Source: Candidatus Bathyarchaeota archaeon (lineage in GTDB: Archaea; Thermoproteota; Bathyarchaeia; Bathyarchaeales; B26-1). From it: a stretch of 5,657 nt of DNA. Under the pieces are notes generated by a model. The model did not search any database. It worked only from the letters and a program-made list of their open reading frames with translations, and had not been told where the DNA came from. The stretch spans positions 1 through 5,657 of the forward strand of contig JAGTRH010000097.1 of NCBI GenBank assembly GCA_018396795.1, read 5' to 3'. Of the stretch, positions 1-5,657 are shown one piece after another; the first letter of the stretch is position 1; every line of letters starts with the position of its first letter. A program made the translations under genes and the position numbers.

Positions 1-1224
1 TATATTAAGGAGTTCACTGCTAGGGTTCTCCGCGTTTCAGGAAACCGAGTTATACTTGATAGAACGGCCTTTTACCCTGAGGGTGGGGGTCAACCAGCGG
101 ACTGTGGACTCCTAGAGTTCGATGGCGTTAGGGCTAGAGTCTACAATGTTCGGAAGACTACTGGAAACGTAATAGTTCACTTAGTTGAGGGAGCTACTCC
201 AAAAGAGGGTTGCGAAGTAAAGGGCATGATAGATTGGGATAGACGCGTGAGCCTAATGCGCCACCACACAGCCACACACCTAGTTATGGGCGCAGCCAGA
301 AGAATTCTAGGCGAGCACGTGTGGCAGGCTGGCGCCCAAAAAGATGTTGAGCAATCAAGGCTTGATATAACGCATCCAAAACGGCTCACTAGGGAGGAGA
401 TAAACCGCATAGAGGAGCTGGCCAACGATGCTGTTATGCGGAATATGCCTGTTGAGGTGTTCTGGATGCCTAGGGAGGAGGCCGAGCGAACATATGGCTT
501 CAGATTATATCAGGGTGGGGTTGTGCCGGGCAGAGAGATAAGAGTTGTTAAGACTGGCGATTGGGAGGTTGAGGCGTGCGGTGGAACACACTGTAAATCA
601 ACAGGTGAGGTTGGCTTAATAAAAATAGTGCGAACTGAGAGAATCCAGGATGGCGTTGAGAGAATAATCTTTAGCGCCGGGTTACCGGCCCTCAAAAGAA
701 TTCAGGAGACTGAGACGAGAATCGCCAAGGCCGCTGAGCTGCTAGAGGTTCCAGTCGAAAAGGTTGATGCAACTCTGGAGAGGGTTACCAGCGAATGGAG
801 GGATCTGCGGCGCGAAAGGGAACGTCTAATGGAAAAAGTCGCCAGAACAATGGCTGAGAAATACATTTCAGATGCTAAAGAGGTTTACGGCCTAAAGATT
901 ATATCGCAATTAGTCAGCTCACGTGACGCGGAAGTAGATTTGCTCATTAAAGTCTCAAATGAGATTGTTAAGTTAAACTCGAGCGCCATTGCAGTCTTCG
1001 TATGCGTTAATAAAGATGCCAGAGCGATCGTGAGGGTTGGGGCGGAAGCCCTTAACGCCGGCGTTAACGCTGCTGAGGTAGCAAAGAGAATAGGTCAAGT
1101 ACTTGGGGGAGGCGGGAGCGGGAAACCTGATTTCGCGCAGGCCGGCGGCATCAGAATCAACGATGCACCCAAAGCTTTAGAAGAGGCTGAGTCAATTATA
1201 TATAAGGTTGTCTCTGGGGAATGA
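1..1224 (+). CDS. alaS: Alanyl-tRNA synthetase, C-terminal part (5' end outside window)
   Basis: Cytoplasmic enzyme that charges tRNA-Ala with alanine and hydrolyses mischarged Ser/Gly-tRNA-Ala. The frame is open from base 1 to the TGA at 1222-1224, giving 407 residues. The ATG at 226 is internal, because the reading upstream of it is clearly homologous protein. Seen, in fragment numbering: FYPEGGGQPAD (24-34) in the linker barrel; HHTATH (88-93), whose H89xxxH93 pairs with C193xxxH197 in ACGGTHC to form the metal site of the editing domain; a charged, probably coiled-coil stretch at about 230-285; and the glycine-rich GGGGSGKPDFAQ loop (369-380) of the DHHA1-type C-terminal domain. Archaeal AlaRS is usually around 900 residues, so the aminoacylation core and tRNA-recognition domain lie to the left of the window. 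The loop reads AQAGG where AQGGG is usual, a minor change. leuS follows three bases later. A free-standing AlaX editing protein also has the HxxxH/CxxxH site, but it would not normally carry the coiled coil and this glycine loop together. Confidence 0.96.
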   Translation, partial: YIKEFTARVLRVSGNRVILDRTAFYPEGGGQPADCGLLEFDGVRARVYNVRKTTGNVIVHLVEGATPKEGCEVKGMIDWDRRVSLMRHHTATHLVMGAARRILGEHVWQAGAQKDVEQSRLDITHPKRLTREEINRIEELANDAVMRNMPVEVFWMPREEAERTYGFRLYQGGVVPGREIRVVKTGDWEVEACGGTHCKSTGEVGLIKIVRTERIQDGVERIIFSAGLPALKRIQETETRIAKAAELLEVPVEKVDATLERVTSEWRDLRRERERLMEKVARTMAEKYISDAKEVYGLKIISQLVSSRDAEVDLLIKVSNEIVKLNSSAIAVFVCVNKDARAIVRVGAEALNAGVNAAEVAKRIGQVLGGGGSGKPDFAQAGGIRINDAPKALEEAESIIYKVVSGE

Positions 1225-1227
1225 GCG

Positions 1228-4125
1228 ATGGCATCCCAGCCAGTTGATTGGAGATCCGTTGAGGAGAAATGGAGAAGAAGGTGGGAGGAAGCACGCTTAT
1301 TCGAGGTAGACCCTGATCCTAAACGCAGGAAATGCTTTGTTACATTCCCATACCCGTACATGAATGGGCCGCTCCATGTTGGACACGGCTTCACAGCGAC
1401 GAGAGTCGACATATACGCAAGATTCATGAGGATGAAAGGGTACAACACGCTTTTTCCTTGGGCTTGGCACTGGACTGGCGAGCCGATAGTTGGCGCATCA
1501 TTAAGGCTTAAGATGGGCGATAAGGATCTAATAAGGGCGCTTAAAGAGATAGATAGGGTTCCGGACGAGGAGCTGGAGAAGTTCGTTGACCCAGTTTACA
1601 TGGCTAGCTACTATACACGCGAGAGCAAAGAGATCGTTAAGAGAATGGGGTTCTCTGTCGATTGGCGTAGAGAGTTCCATACAACGAGCTATGAGCCGAC
1701 ATACAGCAAGTTTATAGAATGGCAGTATGAGACGCTTAGGGAGAAGGGTTACGTTACTAGGGGCACGCACCCTGTTGTCTGGTGTCCTCACTGCCAGAGT
1801 CCAACTGGAGACCATGATAGGCTTGAGGGTGAGGGAGTTTTCCCAGAGGAGTATACGCTTATAAAATTTATTTTTGGAGACGGATACCTGCCAGCTGCAA
1901 CATTTAGGCCTGAAACGATTTTTGGCGTAACAAACATGTTCATAAACCCTGATGCAACGTACGTTGAGGCTAGGGTGGATGGCGAAAAATGGATTATCAG
2001 TAAAAGCGCTGCCTTCAAGCTCTCAGAGCAATTAAAGAAAGTTGAGGTCCTAAGGGAGTTTAGGGGTTCAGAGATTATTGGCAAACGTTTTAAGGAGCCA
2101 ATAGGCGGTAGGGAGCTTCTAATACTTCCAGGGTGGTTTGTTGACCCAGACTCAGCGACGGGCGTCGTCTACAGCGTTCCAGCGCATGCCCCAGCAGATT
2201 GGATCGCCTTAAAAGACCTAGTGGATAAACCAGAAGCTCTGGAGAAATTCGGCATTCCAGTTGATGTTGTCAGAGAGATTAAACCCATATCACTGATAAG
2301 CGTCGAGGGTTTCGGAGAGTATCCGGCCATAGAGATAGTTGAGCAGATGGGCGTTAAAGACCAATTTGATCCGAAACTTGACGAAGCAACCTCAACAGTA
2401 TATCGAAAGGAATTCCATACAGGCATCTTAAAACCGATATGCGGCAAATACGCCGGGAAAATAGTGAGAGACGTTAAGGCTCGGATAATAGAGGACTTTA
2501 AAAGAATGAACATTGCCGACTCAATGTTTGATCTACCGCAGAGGGTTGTATGCCGATGCACAACAAGATGCGTAGTGAAGATCCTCTCAGACCAGTGGTT
2601 TCTAAGATACTCCGACCCCGAGTGGAAGCGTCTAGCACATGAGGCAATAGACTCAGCTGAGATATTCCCAGAGAGTGCAAGAGTCTACTTCCATGATAAA
2701 ATTGACTGGCTTAGGGATTGGGCGTGCGCGAGGAGAACAGGTTTGGGAACACCGTTACCGTGGAGCCCAGAATGGATAGTTGAAACTTTAAGTGACTCAA
2801 CAATCTACATGGCTTTCTATACAATAGCCAAACACATTAGACTATATAACATCGGACCTGAGCAGCTAACTAAAGAAGTGTTCGACTACATATTTCTAGG
2901 AAGAGGAGATTTAGAAACCGCATCTAAATCTTCAGGTATACCTCCGGAAATCCTTCATGAAATGCGCAGTGAATTCTTATACTGGTATCCAGTTGATTTA
3001 AGAGTTTCAGCTAAAGAGCTTGTTCCCAACCACCTATCGTTCTTCGTATTCCAGCATGTCGCCCTCTTCCCAAGAGAGCTTTGGCCTAAAGGTATAGGCG
3101 TGAATGGAGTGCTGACAATAGAAGGGCAGAAGATGTCCAAGTCGAAAGGAAACTTCCTAACCCTAAGAGATGTTGTAGACCGTTTCAGCGCAGACGTGGT
3201 TAGATTAACGCTTGCACTTGGGGCGGAGGACATGGATGATCCCGACTGGCGTGAGGAGAACGCTAAAAGCATAGATGCGAGATTAAGGTCGCTGCACGCC
3301 TTCATAAGTCAAGTTGCCAGCCTATCTGGCGATGATGAGGTTAAGAGCATTGACAGATGGCTGCTCTCAGCGCTGCAGAATAGAATACGTTCGGTAACAG
3401 AGGCCATAGAGAACCTTAAAACTAGAACTGCTGCTGAAATAGCATTATACGAGGTTTGGAATGACATACGCTGGTATCTTAGGCGGAGAGAGAACCCGAA
3501 CCCCAAAGTACTTAGGGAGGCTGCTAACATCTGGATTAGGCTTTTAACACCGTTCGCGCCATTTATATGCGAAGAATTATGGAGCATTCTGGGAAATGAG
3601 GGCTTCATATCGGTTGCAGATTGGCCGGAATACGATGAATCAAAGATCGACGTTAAAGCCGAGGAAACAGAGTCTCTGATTAAAAACCTAATTAATGATA
3701 CGCTAAATATTCTAAGGGTCACAAAGGTAACGCCAAAGAAAATTTACTATTACGTAGCAGCCGATTGGAAGTGGAAGGCTTATATAAAGCTCTTAGAAGC
3801 GTCAGCGTCAAAAAGAATTGAGATGAGAGAAGCGATGAGACTACTTATGGAAGATCCGGAGTTAAGGAGCGTAGCGAAGAACCTAGCGCCACTCGTTAGC
3901 CGATTACTAGAGGAGTTAAATACGCTTCCGGAGGAAAGAAAACGTAGGCTACTAAATATTGGTGTGGTAAATGAGCTGAGCGAGATCGAGGGAGCGAAAA
4001 CTTTTTTGGGAAGAGAGTTTAATGCCGAAGTAACGGTTTACAGGGAAGATGATCTACAGAAACATGATCCCAAGGGAAAGGCGCAGCAAGCCAAACCATA
4101 CAAGCCGGCAATATACATCGAGTGA
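1228..4125 (+). CDS. leuS: Leucyl-tRNA synthetase, archaeal type, complete
   Basis: Cytoplasmic class I synthetase that joins leucine to tRNA-Leu using ATP. The 965 residues match the usual archaeal length. Seen in order: class I signature HVGH (50-53); first half of a zinc knuckle, CPHC (186-189); CP1 editing domain with the threonine-region block TFRPET (225-230) and VPAHAPADW (317-325), where D324 fits the aspartate that contacts the noncognate amino group; second zinc half CRCTTRC (442-448) followed by DQWF (455-458); WLRDWACARRTGLGTPLPW (494-512); the archaeal-type block DSTIYMAFYTIAKHI; KMSKS (635-639); a helical anticodon-binding domain at about 670-800; and a C-terminal domain ending KPAIYIE. 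The editing block reads ATGVV (310-314) where GTGVV is common. The ATG at 1228 is three bases after the alaS stop, with a weak GGGG at 1216-1219 as the only ribosome site, which suggests translation coupled to alaS. IleRS and ValRS are related, but the archaeal LeuRS blocks exclude them. Confidence 0.97.
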   Translation: MASQPVDWRSVEEKWRRRWEEARLFEVDPDPKRRKCFVTFPYPYMNGPLHVGHGFTATRVDIYARFMRMKGYNTLFPWAWHWTGEPIVGASLRLKMGDKDLIRALKEIDRVPDEELEKFVDPVYMASYYTRESKEIVKRMGFSVDWRREFHTTSYEPTYSKFIEWQYETLREKGYVTRGTHPVVWCPHCQSPTGDHDRLEGEGVFPEEYTLIKFIFGDGYLPAATFRPETIFGVTNMFINPDATYVEARVDGEKWIISKSAAFKLSEQLKKVEVLREFRGSEIIGKRFKEPIGGRELLILPGWFVDPDSATGVVYSVPAHAPADWIALKDLVDKPEALEKFGIPVDVVREIKPISLISVEGFGEYPAIEIVEQMGVKDQFDPKLDEATSTVYRKEFHTGILKPICGKYAGKIVRDVKARIIEDFKRMNIADSMFDLPQRVVCRCTTRCVVKILSDQWFLRYSDPEWKRLAHEAIDSAEIFPESARVYFHDKIDWLRDWACARRTGLGTPLPWSPEWIVETLSDSTIYMAFYTIAKHIRLYNIGPEQLTKEVFDYIFLGRGDLETASKSSGIPPEILHEMRSEFLYWYPVDLRVSAKELVPNHLSFFVFQHVALFPRELWPKGIGVNGVLTIEGQKMSKSKGNFLTLRDVVDRFSADVVRLTLALGAEDMDDPDWREENAKSIDARLRSLHAFISQVASLSGDDEVKSIDRWLLSALQNRIRSVTEAIENLKTRTAAEIALYEVWNDIRWYLRRRENPNPKVLREAANIWIRLLTPFAPFICEELWSILGNEGFISVADWPEYDESKIDVKAEETESLIKNLINDTLNILRVTKVTPKKIYYYVAADWKWKAYIKLLEASASKRIEMREAMRLLMEDPELRSVAKNLAPLVSRLLEELNTLPEERKRRLLNIGVVNELSEIEGAKTFLGREFNAEVTVYREDDLQKHDPKGKAQQAKPYKPAIYIE

Positions 4126-4202
4126 CATTTCTATTACTTGAAGATTAACACCAGAGCCGCAATATCTACACCATCTAACTCTTAGTACAGTTTCATATTA
4201 AA

Positions 4203-4230
4203 CAAAAACTTTTTTAAGTATTTTAATAAA
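4203..4230 (+). promoter_or_regulatory. Candidate TATA promoter of the zinc-ribbon/TM2 gene
   Basis: An A-rich run (4203-4209) resembling a BRE precedes a six-T tract and TTTTTAAG (4211-4218). A second TATA-like word, TTTTAATAA, lies at 4221-4229. The first would place the transcription start near 4240, leaving a short leader that includes the GGTG. The second would give an almost leaderless message. The T-tract at 4210-4215 could equally end leuS transcription, and both roles may share this sequence. This is inferred from composition and spacing only. Confidence 0.45.
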
Positions 4231-4240
4231 ACAAAAAGAT

Positions 4241-4244
4241 GGTG
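4241..4244 (+). promoter_or_regulatory. Ribosome binding site GGTG
   Basis: GGTG is complementary to the usual archaeal 16S rRNA 3' end and stands seven bases before the ATG at 4252. It supports that start. The other nearby ATG, at 4239, opens only three codons before a stop. Confidence 0.5.
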
Positions 4245-4251
4245 GCTTAAA

Positions 4252-4722
4252 ATGCCATTTTGTAAGCAATGTGGAAAAGAGATAGCGCAGGATGCGAGAT
4301 TCTGCCCCTACTGTGGTGCAGACCAGATTTCTCCAGCGCCTCAAACTCAAGCAGGTTTGGAAACGAAAAATACGGGTTTGGCGGCAGTTTTGGCTCTAAT
4401 ACTCGGCATCTTTGGATTATGGGGCGTTGGACACATCTATGTTGGGAAAATAGGGAGAGGACTGGCCCTACTTATATTGGGCATTATACTTGAATGGGGT
4501 TTAGGCTTTTTTGTATTTTTTGGAATGGTGTTCGGCGGAATATTCAGAGGTTATCAATATGGAGTACCTGAACTAACGAGGGTTCTTTTTGTGGGAGTAA
4601 TAACCTTGGCAATTTGGGCCCTAATAACCCTCGCCATCTTCATTTGGCAAATCTACGACGCATATAAACTAGCAAAATACTACAACGAATATGTTCAGCA
4701 GTACAGAAAGGCACCTTGGTAA
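4252..4722 (+). CDS. Zinc-ribbon plus TM2-like membrane protein
   Basis: This is a 156-residue protein of unknown cellular role. Residues 4-21 hold a compact zinc ribbon: C4xxC7 and C18xxC21, with the GKEIAQDARFCPYCG pattern of archaeal zinc-ribbon heads. A short Pro/Gln-rich linker (26-40) leads to the membrane part. Hydrophobic segments lie at about 42-64, 68-98 (possibly two spans or a re-entrant piece) and 110-135. The GVGHIYVGKIGRG turn (58-70) and the later WQIYDAYKLAKYYNE (132-146) resemble TM2-domain and related small archaeal membrane proteins. There is no signal peptide, so the ribbon is probably cytosolic. The basic, tyrosine-rich tail ends KAPW. The gene is 126 bases beyond leuS with its own promoter-like sequence, so it is probably a separate unit. 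It converges with the gene at 4937-5509. The TM2-like fold is fairly clear; any partner or bound metal is inference. Confidence 0.85.
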   Translation: MPFCKQCGKEIAQDARFCPYCGADQISPAPQTQAGLETKNTGLAAVLALILGIFGLWGVGHIYVGKIGRGLALLILGIILEWGLGFFVFFGMVFGGIFRGYQYGVPELTRVLFVGVITLAIWALITLAIFIWQIYDAYKLAKYYNEYVQQYRKAPW

Positions 4723-4773
4723 AATCGAAAACATCTTGCTACTAACCGCTGAGACTAACATCAATTTCTCAAG

Positions 4774-4795
4774 AGCTTTTATTTAAGAATAAGCT
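4774..4795 (+). terminator. Possible AT-rich inverted repeat between convergent genes
   Basis: AGCTTTTATT (4774-4783) and AATAAGCT (4788-4795) are imperfectly complementary around a TAAG loop, with two extra T residues in the left arm. Lying about 50 bases past the stop at 4722, this weak stem with its T-rich left arm could help end transcription of the TM2-like gene. The same bases could be read as a TATA element (TTTTATTTA), so the role is uncertain. Confidence 0.22.
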
Positions 4796-4894
4796 TTAAA
4801 GTTTAAGCCGCTTCCTTGGAGGGAATAAAGTTAGCGTGGAATCTTATTGGTGATTGAAGAGGCAAACGTTATGCTGCTTCAAGTTGCTAGCTGA
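4778..4894 (+). other. Promoter-like and Shine-Dalgarno-like stretch without a credible gene
   Basis: A TATA-like TTTTATTTA (about 4778-4785) is followed about 30 bases later by GGAGGG (4818-4823), a strong ribosome-site match. The nearest GTG (4836) opens only five codons. The other frame gives 14 codons from the GTG at 4850 (or seven from the ATG at 4871), ending at the TGA at 4892-4894. This could be a remnant of a lost gene, an untranslated RNA, a very short peptide, or chance. No tRNA shape was seen, and no convincing C/D-box pair. Confidence 0.2.
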
Positions 4895-4936
4895 CAATAC
4901 TGAAGTATAGTTAAACTCAGTTCTTTTTGGTTGATG

Positions 4937-5509
4937 TTAATCCGTGGCTTGGTATGCCTCTTCCCTCTTTTTCTCCCTCTCACTACTATTATGGTTATGG
5001 GCGACTATCCTGTCAATTAATGCCTGTATTGATGATTCAAAAGCAGCGTATATTGTTCTTCCAGCGTCATACATTAATATGACTGAGAAGGCGAATGCGG
5101 CTATTGATATTGCTAGGCTAAGCCATCCGCCAATGTTTGGAACAGAAGATATCAGCGGCGAGGCGACCGAAACCATTATTGTTACAACGAATACAACAAG
5201 TAGCTCTTTTAGTGCTCTAACTACAGAGGGGCTTTTCTCAGGGTTAAAGCCTGGTATATGCTTTAGAAGAGTTTCAGATGCAAAATCTATTAGCCTTATT
5301 AGATCCAGCACGACCCTTAAAGCCATGAAGAACAGCACTATAACAGCGATCAATGCGAGAGCCATCGTTAACGAGAATCCGCCTACTGGTATAACGGCTA
5401 ATATCGAGGAGAAGCTAATGTTTAAGAAGCCTAGCGCTAAACCTATTATGAATATTAAACCCGTATTTATTAGAACCCTTAGAACTCTCTTCTCAACTTC
5501 TTCTCTCAC
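4937..5509 (-). CDS. Unrecognised four-helix membrane protein with internal duplication
   Basis: I do not recognise a family. The 190 residues start at a GTG (5507-5509), which is the only usual start codon in frame after the upstream stop TAA (5540-5542). Hydrophobic segments lie at about 13-40, 45-68, 103-122 and 128-147, with charged ends: MREEVEKR at the front and a hydrophilic Glu/Lys-rich tail (from about 170) at the back. Two halves match: RVLRVL (8-13) with RALKEL (98-103); GG (43-44) with GG (127-128); and D69..R72.I74..A77.E79 with D148..R151.I153..A156.E158, the last block with identical spacing. Each half is therefore a helix pair followed by an amphipathic helix. There is no signal peptide cleavage motif and no catalytic motif. 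It converges with the TM2-like gene and is divergent from a possible gene at 5633. The opposite-strand frame over the same bases reads as a Ser/Thr-rich shadow, so this strand is preferred. Confidence 0.8.
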   Translation of the reverse strand: MREEVEKRVLRVLINTGLIFIIGLALGFLNISFSSILAVIPVGGFSLTMALALIAVIVLFFMALRVVLDLIRLIDFASETLLKHIPGFNPEKSPSVVRALKELLVVFVVTIMVSVASPLISSVPNIGGWLSLAISIAAFAFSVILMYDAGRTIYAAFESSIQALIDRIVAHNHNSSEREKKREEAYQATD

Positions 5510-5519
5510 TGCAACACAG

Positions 5520-5525
5520 CCCCTT
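5520..5525 (-). promoter_or_regulatory. Possible ribosome site AAGGGG
   Basis: On the minus strand AAGGGG lies ten bases before the GTG start at 5509. It is an imperfect match to the archaeal anti-Shine-Dalgarno sequence. It would be used only if transcription begins upstream of it, which favours the distal TATA-like element (5590-5600) over the proximal one. Confidence 0.3.
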
Positions 5526-5535
5526 AACGCATCAT

Positions 5536-5550
5536 AATTTTAAAATTTAT
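5536..5550 (-). promoter_or_regulatory. Proximal TATA-like element of the membrane-protein gene
   Basis: On the minus strand this reads ATAAATTTTAAAATT, centred about 35 bases before the GTG. A start of transcription near 5517 would give a nearly leaderless message. The block contains the perfect 12-base palindrome AATTTTAAAATT (5536-5547), so it could also be bound by a dimeric regulator. Support is by composition and spacing only. Confidence 0.35.
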
Positions 5551-5589
5551 GTATAGATTGGTTTTAGGGTGATATATTTACTTTATTCC

Positions 5590-5600
5590 ATAAATTTATA
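5590..5600. promoter_or_regulatory. TATA-like palindrome usable in both directions
   Basis: ATAAATTTAT (5590-5599) is a perfect 10-base palindrome and resembles a TATA box on either strand. Rightward it would start transcription near 5620-5625, about ten bases before the ATG at 5633. Leftward it would start near 5568, giving the membrane-protein gene a leader of about 60 bases that includes AAGGGG. Which direction is used cannot be decided from the sequence. Confidence 0.35.
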
Positions 5601-5632
5601 GGGGAGCAATAAGCTTCATTTAAAGAAGGGCT

Positions 5633-5657
5633 ATGGTCGAGCAGCGCTCAGAGGGAT
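5633..5657 (+). CDS. Possible start of a further gene, truncated at right edge
   Basis: An ATG opens MVEQRSEG and remains open to the window end, with an in-frame TAA just upstream (5621-5623), so this is the first available start. The TATA-like element at 5590-5600 is well placed for a short-leader or leaderless message. Eight residues are too few to name a product, and the frame may simply close outside the window. Confidence 0.3.

Noticed and set aside
226..228. ATG as the start of the alanyl-tRNA synthetase-like protein
   Set aside because: The frame stays open to base 1 and encodes recognisable AlaRS sequence (FYPEGGGQPAD) upstream, so the ATG is internal.
4269..4493. 74-residue frame overlapping the zinc-ribbon/TM2 gene
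   Set aside because: It lies in another frame within a gene that has clear zinc-ribbon and membrane features, and it shows no pattern of its own.
4850..4894. 14-codon frame in the convergent gap
   Set aside because: It is too short and has no supporting homology or strong ribosome site at the right distance. It is mentioned only as part of the unexplained stretch.
4849..4905. Possible C/D-box small RNA (GTGATTG followed by CTGA words)
   Set aside because: The C box does not match RUGAUGA and no proper C'/D' pair at usual spacing was found.
4944..5537. 197-residue plus-strand frame opposite the membrane-protein gene
   Set aside because: Its translation is Ser/Thr-rich with no coherent domain, while the minus strand gives clear transmembrane helices, charged ends and an internal repeat. 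It is the antisense shadow.

Overview
The window looks like chromosomal housekeeping DNA from an archaeon. The alanyl- and leucyl-tRNA synthetases have archaeal-type signature blocks: the GGGGSGKPDFAQ loop in AlaRS, and DSTIYMAFYTIAKHI plus the C-terminal KPAIYIE in LeuRS. Candidate promoters are A/T-rich TATA-like elements about 25-40 bp upstream of starts, and the best ribosome site is a GGTG. Arginine and isoleucine codons include many AGA/AGG and ATA. A TACK-type lineage (for example a Bathyarchaeia- or Thermoproteota-like organism) is possible, but the sequence alone does not settle it.

Layout, left to right. (1) 1-1224, plus strand: the C-terminal 407 residues of alaS, open at the left edge, covering the end of the linker barrel, the editing domain, a coiled coil and the DHHA1-type C-terminal domain. 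(2) 1228-4125, plus strand: a complete 965-residue leuS, three bases after the alaS stop, so the two are probably cotranscribed and translationally coupled. (3) 4126-4251: an intergenic stretch with a T-tract/TATA-like block and a GGTG ribosome site. (4) 4252-4722, plus strand: a 156-residue zinc-ribbon plus TM2-like membrane protein. (5) 4723-4936: a gap between convergent genes, with an imperfect AT-rich inverted repeat and a promoter-like/Shine-Dalgarno-like arrangement that leads to no credible reading frame. (6) 4937-5509, minus strand: an unrecognised 190-residue membrane protein with a GTG start, whose two halves look like an internal duplication. (7) 5510-5632: an AT-rich divergent promoter region with two short perfect palindromes. 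(8) 5633-5657, plus strand: a possible start of another gene, cut by the right edge.

The two synthetases supply Ala-tRNA and Leu-tRNA, and both carry editing domains that clear mischarged tRNA. The two small membrane proteins show no visible functional link to them or to each other. No CRISPR array, tRNA or rRNA gene, insertion sequence or defence cassette was seen. I found no convincing new multi-gene system. The most interesting object is the apparently duplicated membrane protein on the minus strand.
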